Below are positions 15,725-22,018 of a stretch of DNA of 22,018 nucleotides, piece after piece. The stretch is from positions 1-22,018 of the forward strand of contig DATEZO010000149.1 in assembly GCA_035255485.1 (NCBI GenBank), read 5' to 3'. The position numbers were made by a program, and so were the translations under genes. Position 1 is the stretch's first letter, and each line of letters starts with the position of its first letter. The notes under the pieces were generated by a model. It had not been told where the DNA came from and ran no database searches. It saw only the letters and a program-made list of their open reading frames with translations. Source of the DNA: DATEZO01 sp035255485 (GTDB taxonomy: Bacteria > Pseudomonadota > Gammaproteobacteria > Burkholderiales > Burkholderiaceae_D).

Positions 15725-16991
15725 TCCACCGTCTCCAATCCTGATTCAAGGGGCGCATGCGCGGATGCTTTTCCACGATGCTGGGTGCACGCAAAATCGG
15801 AAACTGCCGTGCCACAAAGCGCAGGGTCTGGATCGACGGACTGGACAGCAGCAGCTTGACCAGCGGATATTGCCAGTTCAAACGGTCCACCACATCATTG
15901 GCTTCGTAGGCGATATCGCCGACACCGTCGCCGTCCTGATCCCAACCGCTGTAATTGCTCCAGTAGTTTCCTTGCGTGCGGCCCCATTCGACATCGCGCG
16001 CGGCGACAAACTTGACCTGTTCCTGGTTGTCGATAAAATCGTTGCCATCGATCTTGTTATTGGACGAGCCCGCCGATAAATGCATGCCGACGCGGTTATG
16101 CATCACAAGATTGTTGCGCACCGTGTTGTACTCGGCATCGTAGATGAAAAAGCCGCGCCCGTTGTCGACAACCACATTGTTCTCGACAATCGAATCCTGG
16201 ATCGTGCGCAGCATGATGCCGTGATCCGTATTACCCCATGCCTTGTTGTTGCGCACCACCAGATCGCGCACCTCCATCAGTGCAAGGCCGCCGCGGTTCA
16301 GATAGGACTCGTTGTTTTCCCACGTACTATGATGGGTATTCATGTAATGCGTGCCGTAACGCACATGATGGATTTTATTCCCACGAAACAGCGCGTGCGA
16401 CGATACATCGACATAAATGCCGTCGCGGGTATAGCTGATATTGTTATCGAGAATTTGCGCGCCATCCGTGTTATAGACCTGGATGCCATTGCCACGCGCC
16501 GTCGACATCATGTCGCGCTTGCCGGTAATGACATTATGGACGACTTGCGAGTTATTCGATTTCTCGAGCCAGATACCGAACAGATTGTAGGCAAGATCGC
16601 AATCCCTGATCGTCGCGCGATCGGCGCCCGGCTGGATGTAGATGCCGGCATTCTGCGCATCCAGGTCGATACCGCTATCGCGAATGATGAACCCTTCTAT
16701 CGTCACGTCGCTAACACGCACCCGGATCACATCGCCGCTATTGCCGGCGCTGATGGTGGGGCGATTGCTGCCCTTGAGAGTGATCGGCTTGTCGATCACC
16801 AGATGCTCATTGTAGTCGCCGCGCGCCACCTGCACAGTATCCCCCGGCTGCGCAGCACGTATTGCAGCATCGATCGACTGGCCAGGCGCCACATGCAGGA
16901 CTGCACACCATCCGGTGCTTCCGGATATCCCTAGCAGGCACGCCAGTAAAAACTTTCTCGCTGTCACGCCTATCGATGCCGTTTCAATCAC
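15705..16991 (-). CDS. nosD: NosD, periplasmic beta-helix copper-site maturation protein
   Basis: A 428-aa periplasmic protein of the NosD family that works with NosFY to build the CuZ centre. A signal peptide covers about 1-30 (hydrophobic FLLACLLGISG, probable cleavage after WCA). From residue 31 the sequence is a right-handed beta-helix with repeated turns rich in N, G, D and I/V, such as GIYIQPGADRATIRDCDLAYNLFGIW and NNKAWGNTDHGIML. The GNYWSNYSGWDQDGDGVGD motif near 345-363 is the NosD carbohydrate-binding/CASH-type end. The start is GTG at 16991, 51 bp after nosR, with only a weak AAGG upstream; GTG at codon 9 is an alternative. Confidence 0.94.
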   Translation of the reverse strand: MIETASIGVTARKFLLACLLGISGSTGWCAVLHVAPGQSIDAAIRAAQPGDTVQVARGDYNEHLVIDKPITLKGSNRPTISAGNSGDVIRVRVSDVTIEGFIIRDSGIDLDAQNAGIYIQPGADRATIRDCDLAYNLFGIWLEKSNNSQVVHNVITGKRDMMSTARGNGIQVYNTDGAQILDNNISYTRDGIYVDVSSHALFRGNKIHHVRYGTHYMNTHHSTWENNESYLNRGGLALMEVRDLVVRNNKAWGNTDHGIMLRTIQDSIVENNVVVDNGRGFFIYDAEYNTVRNNLVMHNRVGMHLSAGSSNNKIDGNDFIDNQEQVKFVAARDVEWGRTQGNYWSNYSGWDQDGDGVGDIAYEANDVVDRLNWQYPLVKLLLSSPSIQTLRFVARQFPILRAPSIVEKHPRMRPLNQDWRRWSDKQPN

Positions 16992-17042
16992 TTTGCGCTT
17001 ACCGCCCTTGTTCGCTGCCTGATCCGGTTTTTGCCAGTGGCA

Positions 17043-19262
17043 TCACGCCGCCTTCCCGGACAGACTAGCAGCTTTTTCGGAAAGGGTGCGCTGTACATCT
17101 TCGAGAGGTATGAAATATCCATTGGCATCGATACGCGTCAGCGGCACGCCCTGCTTCTCGCGCGCCTTGCGCTCCTTCACCAACGGCGGACAGGCATGAT
17201 CGTCGTAGTACATCACCATGCAATCCAGGCATTGCATGCATTCCATCTGATCGATCTTGCCCTTGTCATCGATGGCATGCGAGCCACAACCGGCGGCGCA
17301 GGCATGGCAGGTACTGCATTCGGCCTTGCGTTTCAGGCCGAACAACCGGAACTTGCCGGGAATCGCCAGTCCGGCGCCGAGCGGACAAATGTATTTGCAA
17401 TACGGCCGCTCGCTGAAAAACGATACGCCGAGAATTGCACCGATGAAGATCCAGAATGGCCATGTACGGTTCCAGACGCCGACCAGGAACGTAGTCTTGA
17501 ATGGCTCGATTTCAGCCAGTCTCTCGGCTACTTCGATCGAGTAGAACGATACTGCGACCAGCATGAAAAACACGCCGTACTTGAGCCATCTGAGCTTGTC
17601 GTGCAGTGGCTTCGGCAAGAGCTTCTGGAAGCGCTTCAAGCCGATAGCCTTGCCAACGCTGAGTGCCAGTTGCTGCAGCGATCCAAACGGGCATAGCCAG
17701 CCGCAAAACAGGCCGCGCCCCCAGATCAGCGCAGTACCGATGATAAACCACCAGAAAATGAAGATGAACGGATCCGACAGGAACAGCTCCCACTTCCACT
17801 GATGCAGCAAGGAATGGAACCAGGTCATGATTTGCGTGATGCTGGGTTGCGCCTTCAGGTAAAACCCCAGAAAGCCGACGCTGGCGATCCACAGCAGATG
17901 GCGCGGGATCGAAATCCATGGTTTGTGCTTGCGACTCGATGCGCGCACCAGCCGGTCACGCTGTGAATACATCAGCGCAGCGAATCCCAGTATCAGCACG
18001 AACAGCGCGATTTCCAGTTTCTGGTTTTTCCAGAGTGATTTCCACGCGGCTTCGGGGCGATCCACTTTCGGGCGCCCGCCTTCAAGGTAGCGCGCCGGCA
18101 GCCAGTATTCCTGGTCAAAATGGGCGAAAGTCTTGGCACCGGTCTGCGCATCTATCTTGTTGGCAAGAAAGGTAAGTTGCCAGGGCCAGGCAGGATTGAA
18201 ATTGGCGGAACGGACAATGAATATGGCGGATTCCTTGAAACCGGGCGCATCCTCTGGCTGCAGATGATAGAGATTCTGATAGTCGGTATCACGGAACGTG
18301 AAGGTAACCGGATCCTGACGAACCTGGATGCGGTCATAAATTCCGCCGCGCACAAAACCCGAGCCCTTGAAGGAGACCTGTCCGTTGGCGATGATGAACA
18401 CTGCATGCTCATCCGGTTTCAGATCCTGCATCAGCCGCTGATAGCCATGTTCTCCCAACAGGCTGGCACCGATGGCGGGTACATTCAGATAGCCGAAATA
18501 CAAATCCATGTAAGGCTGGCTGGTATCGGCAGCCCCCACTTCATCTGCCGCAATCACCAGATGCTGGACGCTGCCTTCATCGACCAGTTTGGCCCAGTTC
18601 AACTTTTCCTTGATTTCGGAGAAATGCGCTGCGGCCCTGGGCGCGCTTTTGAAAATCCCGACCTGCTTGCCAATTTCATACGCACTGCGCGAGATCACCT
18701 GATTCTCGGCAATCGCCGTCACCGTCGCACCACTGATGGCATCCAGGCCTATTGCGCCGTTTTCATCCTGGCTGCGGCCGATTTCCAGTTTTGCATCACC
18801 TGACTTGCCGATATATTGCTCGATGAATTCCAGCAGTTTCGATTCCGGGATGCCAGCCAGCAGGATTGGCTCCGAATGCTTCAAAACCCGTACGCCACTA
18901 ATGTAACCGCGCGTGTCCATCCCGATCAGGGTAACGACCGGCTTGCCGGAATAAGCAGGAATATCGACTACATCGGTGGACAGGAATACATATCCGACCA
19001 GACGTTCCACATTGTCATTGCCTCTTCCGTACGCTTCCACATAGCTGGGCGCTCCCTTTCGTACTGAAAACCTGCGCGCCAGCGGCATGACGTCGCGGCA
19101 CGGCGCAGCCGCGCAGAGATCAGGACCATGCAACAGCTGCTCCGACAGCTCCGTGTCGTATATCGACGCATCAGCATGCGAGGCAAATACCGATAAGAGG
19201 AGAAGCAAGCAGAGCATCAGAACACGAGACAATGCCCGTTGATGCCAGATAGAGTATTCCAT
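17043..19262 (-). CDS. nosR: NosR, flavin and iron-sulfur membrane protein supporting N2O reductase
   Basis: A 739-aa inner-membrane protein needed for expression and activity of NosZ. After a signal/anchor (13-30) comes a periplasmic FMN-binding domain with DAISGAT (174-180); T180 is the expected covalent FMN site, modified by the ApbE protein encoded downstream. Several transmembrane segments follow between about 415 and 625, holding two CX3CP motifs (CGWLCP and CKYICP). A cytoplasmic ferredoxin-like domain then has CSTCHACAAGC and CMQCLDC-n9-CPP. Length and architecture match NosR. The ribosome site is weak and the leader contains alternative inverted repeats. Confidence 0.96.
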   Translation of the reverse strand: MEYSIWHQRALSRVLMLCLLLLLSVFASHADASIYDTELSEQLLHGPDLCAAAPCRDVMPLARRFSVRKGAPSYVEAYGRGNDNVERLVGYVFLSTDVVDIPAYSGKPVVTLIGMDTRGYISGVRVLKHSEPILLAGIPESKLLEFIEQYIGKSGDAKLEIGRSQDENGAIGLDAISGATVTAIAENQVISRSAYEIGKQVGIFKSAPRAAAHFSEIKEKLNWAKLVDEGSVQHLVIAADEVGAADTSQPYMDLYFGYLNVPAIGASLLGEHGYQRLMQDLKPDEHAVFIIANGQVSFKGSGFVRGGIYDRIQVRQDPVTFTFRDTDYQNLYHLQPEDAPGFKESAIFIVRSANFNPAWPWQLTFLANKIDAQTGAKTFAHFDQEYWLPARYLEGGRPKVDRPEAAWKSLWKNQKLEIALFVLILGFAALMYSQRDRLVRASSRKHKPWISIPRHLLWIASVGFLGFYLKAQPSITQIMTWFHSLLHQWKWELFLSDPFIFIFWWFIIGTALIWGRGLFCGWLCPFGSLQQLALSVGKAIGLKRFQKLLPKPLHDKLRWLKYGVFFMLVAVSFYSIEVAERLAEIEPFKTTFLVGVWNRTWPFWIFIGAILGVSFFSERPYCKYICPLGAGLAIPGKFRLFGLKRKAECSTCHACAAGCGSHAIDDKGKIDQMECMQCLDCMVMYYDDHACPPLVKERKAREKQGVPLTRIDANGYFIPLEDVQRTLSEKAASLSGKAA

Positions 19263-19303
19263 AAGACCCAGAATTTGATGGAGTATTTAGCGGTGCAATA
19301 CTC
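19252..19303 (-). promoter_or_regulatory. nosR leader with two alternative inverted-repeat pairings
   Basis: On the minus strand GAGTATT (19303-19297) is followed by AATACTC (19287-19281), and a second identical AATACTC lies inside nosR codons 2-4 (19258-19252). The first heptamer can pair with either copy. Pairing with the second copy would enclose the weak ribosome site and ATG in a loop. No FNR-type site was found in this 213-bp gap. Confidence 0.4.
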
Positions 19304-19437
19304 GGTAACCGCAGTCCGATTCAGGTTGCAAGCCTGTTTCGCGGGATAAGAATCTAATCAGTAGTGTGCTGAAAAACATCTGCGCGAAATAAATTTAAAC
19401 CGTATCGCACTCTCCGCCAATAAATCGCCGCGGGAGC

Positions 19438-19464
19438 ACTATGGGAGCATGCCGCCCCCATAGT
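19438..19464 (-). terminator. Hairpin after nosZ
   Basis: Perfect 8-bp arms ACTATGGG / CCCATAGT with an 11-nt loop, beginning 11 nt after the nosZ stop, which is itself a tandem TAG TAA. No U-run follows. It may attenuate readthrough into nosR or protect the nosZ mRNA 3' end. Confidence 0.45.
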
Positions 19465-19475
19465 CTTGCTGCTTA

Positions 19476-21428
19476 CTACGCTTCTACCAGGAACCGGCTG
19501 CGCATTTCAAGATGCAGCGCGTGGCAGAAATGGGTGCAGTAGATCCAGTACGCACCCGGATGATCGGCCTTGAACGTGACCGATTTGGTTTCCTGCGGAT
19601 TCACGATGAAGTTGATGTTATACGTCGGAATCGCGCAACCATGGGTCAGATCCTCGACCTTGTCATGGTTGGTGAGCGTGATGGTCACTTCATCGCCCTT
19701 CTTCACCTTGATCACCGGCAGGCTGTAATTCGGCGCCTGCGACATCATGCGTACATGGACTTTATTCCCCTTACGCTCGATGCCCGCATCCTCTGCCGTC
19801 TTCACGGCATTCGGGAAGTCGTCCATGTTGTAAATCTGGCGCGTCTTCACCAGGTCGCGGCGCACGATGATCCCGTCATGCGGTTCCGGATAAGCGGTAT
19901 GGTCAGTGACCAGCACCATCTTCTCACCGCTGATATTGATCATCTGTTCGGTTTCGACATGCAGCGGACCAACCGGCAGGAAGCGGTCCTTCGAAAACTT
20001 GTTGCCGGAGTTGAAATACTTGCCGTCGGCTTCCTTGGTCTCGCCCATCGATGCATAGCCGTGGCCCGGCTGATAATGCACGTCGATCTTGTCGATGACC
20101 GGCTTGACCGACTTGTCGCCCTTGTATTGCGCGATTGCCTTGTCGATATTCCACTTGGCGATCTGGCTGTCAAGGAACAGCGTCGTGTACGCATTGCCCT
20201 TGCCATCGAACGCAGTATGCAGGGGACCCAGGCCGACTTCGGGCTCGGCCACCACGGCTTCGCGCGCCTCCTTCAAATCGCCGTTGAACCACTTCATCAC
20301 CAGCGCCAGGTCGATCACGGTTGCAGTCGGCGACAGCTTGCCCGAACAGACGAAATATTTGCCATCCGGGCTGGCATTGACGCCATGCGGATTTTTACCG
20401 ACAGGAACGTAGCAGGTTACAGATGTTTTCGGGTCGGGATTGGCTGCCTTGCGGCCGTCAACCACCGGCACCTTGGATGCGCCAATGGTAGTGAACTTGC
20501 CTTCCTTGACCAGCTTTTCGATGCGCTCGACATTGAAGAACACGCAGGCATCGCGTTCGGCCGACATCATGCCGGCCAGATCAGGAGCGTTTTCGGTATT
20601 GTACTGATTCGACGCTGCCAGTTTGCCGTCATAGGAAGTGGCGACCAGATCCATGTTGCCATCCACGCGGCATTGCCACATGACTTCCATGGTTTCCGCT
20701 TTCACGCAGGTGAACAGCGATCCCCACTTGGTGGGATCTTCCAGATCCCGGCCGTCGTTAGGCAGCGGAATGGCAAACTCGGCGCCGCAGAATACGCGCG
20801 TGGTGTAGTTGATTTTTTCATCGACCGGATCACGCTTGTCAGGGAAAATACCATGGAAACCCATGACGTTCGGCAGTTCGAGAATGGTATCGCATACCAT
20901 TGTATCCATGCGAATGCGTGCCAGCCGCGAATGCATCTTGTCGTTGACGAACAGCCAGCGGCCGTCATAGACGCCATCCTTGTAGCTACCGTGGATATGA
21001 TGCGTGTCGCCTGTATTGTACTTCAGGCTACCGTCCGGCCTGGTACCCATGATTTTCTTGGACTCGTTGGTAATACCCCAGCCTTGCATCGGATCAATAT
21101 TGAATACCGGAATCCGTAATATGGTGCGACCGGAAGGAAGACCCAGAATACGCGCTTCGCCGGAGTGCCCGCCGCTGGAAAAATGATAATATTCATCCAG
21201 CTGTCCAGGAGCCACTTCGTGTCCGCCTGCCGCAACGGCCTTGGCTGGAGTCGCCGCAGATGTCGCACCAGCCGGCTTGGCTGAAGACGCCTCTTCCTTG
21301 CAACCCGCCAGGCCTAATGACATTCCAGCGCTTGCCAATCCAAACAGCGCACTTTTACCCAAGAAATGGCGGCGATTCTCTTGCTTTGGCAAGTCGTCAT
21401 CCATTTTTGTTTTCTTGGCGTTATCCAT
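19476..21428 (-). CDS. nosZ: Nitrous-oxide reductase, Tat-exported, putative lipoprotein
   Basis: A 650-aa periplasmic copper enzyme reducing N2O to N2, clade I type. The twin arginines R19-R20 in ENRRHFLGKSALFGLA form a Tat signal. CuZ histidines fall at H143, H144, H192, H348, H404, H456 and H517, in the spacing of Pseudomonas stutzeri NosZ. The CuA site is H596, C631, C635, H639 and M642, in CTHFCHALHLEM. Oddly, the Tat hydrophobic stretch ends in LAGC (C43), a perfect lipobox, followed by a KEEASS plus Ala/Pro/Thr-rich linker to about 70. The residue between the CuA cysteines is H633 in place of the Trp of P. stutzeri. The start at 21428 has GGGAG upstream; the codon-9 ATG is an alternative. 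Its own FNR-like promoter lies upstream. Confidence 0.98.
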   Translation of the reverse strand: MDNAKKTKMDDDLPKQENRRHFLGKSALFGLASAGMSLGLAGCKEEASSAKPAGATSAATPAKAVAAGGHEVAPGQLDEYYHFSSGGHSGEARILGLPSGRTILRIPVFNIDPMQGWGITNESKKIMGTRPDGSLKYNTGDTHHIHGSYKDGVYDGRWLFVNDKMHSRLARIRMDTMVCDTILELPNVMGFHGIFPDKRDPVDEKINYTTRVFCGAEFAIPLPNDGRDLEDPTKWGSLFTCVKAETMEVMWQCRVDGNMDLVATSYDGKLAASNQYNTENAPDLAGMMSAERDACVFFNVERIEKLVKEGKFTTIGASKVPVVDGRKAANPDPKTSVTCYVPVGKNPHGVNASPDGKYFVCSGKLSPTATVIDLALVMKWFNGDLKEAREAVVAEPEVGLGPLHTAFDGKGNAYTTLFLDSQIAKWNIDKAIAQYKGDKSVKPVIDKIDVHYQPGHGYASMGETKEADGKYFNSGNKFSKDRFLPVGPLHVETEQMINISGEKMVLVTDHTAYPEPHDGIIVRRDLVKTRQIYNMDDFPNAVKTAEDAGIERKGNKVHVRMMSQAPNYSLPVIKVKKGDEVTITLTNHDKVEDLTHGCAIPTYNINFIVNPQETKSVTFKADHPGAYWIYCTHFCHALHLEMRSRFLVEA

Positions 21429-21493
21429 TCCTGTTTTCTCCCGTTTAAACTACCGCAAAATTTTTGCAAATTGGAATATTGCATCGCACCATC

Positions 21494-21544
21494 AACGAAC
21501 ATATTGTCGGGTTCGCGAATACAAAAAGTTATGATCTAGGTCAA
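21494..21544 (-). promoter_or_regulatory. FNR/DNR-type promoter of nosZ
   Basis: The minus strand of 21544-21531 reads TTGACCTAGATCAT, 8 of 10 fixed bases of the TTGAT-n4-ATCAA consensus and close to DNR/NNR-type sites. CAATAT at 21506-21501 is a plausible -10, giving a start near 21494 and a site centre about 43 bp upstream, close to the class II position. The leader would be about 65 nt. Anaerobic or NO-dependent activation is the expected reading. Confidence 0.65.
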
Positions 21545-22018
21545 AAAAGCTTGCCATAGGCTATTTTTGCGCCACAGTGTCTTTTCAGGCATGCAAAATT
21601 ACTGCAATTCCAGCATGACATCTGCATCAGGCGGAGGTTAATTGCTGCAACATATCTGCATGGAAAGGTAATTAAAAGAGCTTATCTTTTTCAATCAAAT
21701 GAAGATATTCTTCGAAGGATTATGCAGTCTTCATAAAGTAGTCTATTGACTTGCATTTCCCTAGGCAAAAAGATGTAGAAGAATCAGGCGGATGGGGGAA
21801 CGGCGGGGAAGAAATGAAGGACGCCGGCAAGGCAGTGGGCGCGCGGAGAAAAGTGTTTGCATGCTTCCGCGCCATCCATTGGTCAGCATATTGCACTGCA
21901 CATACGAACTCACACTCAATGCCTGCAATCGTGCTCGGTATTGCCAAATATTTATTCAGACAGTAGGAGGCTTTCGCCAGAACAACAGCGCTAATTTCTT
22001 GAAATTTAATTGATCCAC
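21545..22018. other. Upstream non-coding stretch, no gene seen
   Basis: No credible gene in about 470 bp. Short open frames on both strands lack ribosome sites and protein-like composition. Visible structures are an inverted repeat GCGCGGA / TCCGCGC (21841-21847, 21866-21872) with an 18-nt loop, a small palindrome GAAGATATTCTTC (21701-21713), and an AGGAGG at about 21966-21971 on the plus strand with no start codon at a usable distance. Confidence 0.6.

Noticed and set aside
19512..21119. A 535-codon plus-strand open frame antisense to nosZ
   Set aside because: Antisense shadow of nosZ with no recognisable motif; nosZ copper ligands prove the other strand codes.
21720..21966. Small open frames of 71-75 codons on both strands upstream of nosZ
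   Set aside because: No ribosome site, Pro/Ser- or Arg-rich composition and mutual overlap; not supportable as genes.
21965..22018. AGGAGG on the plus strand suggesting a divergent gene start
   Set aside because: No ATG, GTG or TTG follows at 5-12 nt, so no gene start can be supported inside the window.

Overview
The window is a contiguous anaerobic nitrogen-oxide respiration locus of a Gram-negative denitrifier. Every convincing gene lies on the minus strand. Transcription runs from a nosZ promoter near 21500 down to position 1, where the last gene is cut by the window edge. The protein types suggest a betaproteobacterium of the order Burkholderiales, plausibly Oxalobacteraceae-like: Tat-exported clade I NosZ with NosR, a c5-like cytochrome, and narK1-narK2-narGHJI followed by a parvulin. 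The family-level guess is memory-based and uncertain.

Layout in transcription order: (i) 21429-22018, a non-coding leader with a good FNR/DNR-type site 103 bp upstream of nosZ. (ii) The nitrous-oxide reductase cluster nosZ, nosR, nosD, nosF, nosY, nosL, an unrecognised Cys/His-rich 218-aa ORF, a lipoprotein cytochrome c, and an apbE/nosX-type flavin transferase (21428-10902). nosD through the 218-aa ORF are tightly coupled, with overlaps or SD-on-stop arrangements. A 141-bp nested inverted-repeat element separates the 218-aa ORF from the cytochrome gene. A strong intrinsic terminator separates the cytochrome from apbE. (iii) A 587-bp intergenic region (10315-10901) with an FNR-like site, an AT-rich palindrome and hairpins. 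(iv) The nitrate respiration cluster narK1, narK2, narG, narH, narJ, narI and a partial peptidyl-prolyl isomerase (10314-1). A 254-bp gap before narG carries a CTAG-rich palindrome and a leader hairpin.

How the genes work together: NarK1 and NarK2 import nitrate and exchange it for nitrite. NarGHI reduces nitrate with quinol electrons on the cytoplasmic side, NarJ inserts the molybdenum cofactor, and the PPIase probably helps folding. At the other end of denitrification NosZ reduces N2O to N2 in the periplasm. NosDFY and NosL supply sulfur and copper for its copper centres. NosR, flavinylated by the ApbE/NosX protein, supports NosZ activity, and the cytochrome c probably delivers electrons. 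No nir or nor genes are present here.

The most interesting observations: NosZ has a perfect lipobox inside its Tat signal, so together with NosL, ApbE and the cytochrome there would be four lipoproteins in this nos cluster. The 218-aa Cys/His protein is uncharacterised. The nosR leader can form two mutually exclusive 7-bp pairings, one of which covers the start codon. A MITE-like nested palindrome and an internal terminator split the nos cluster.
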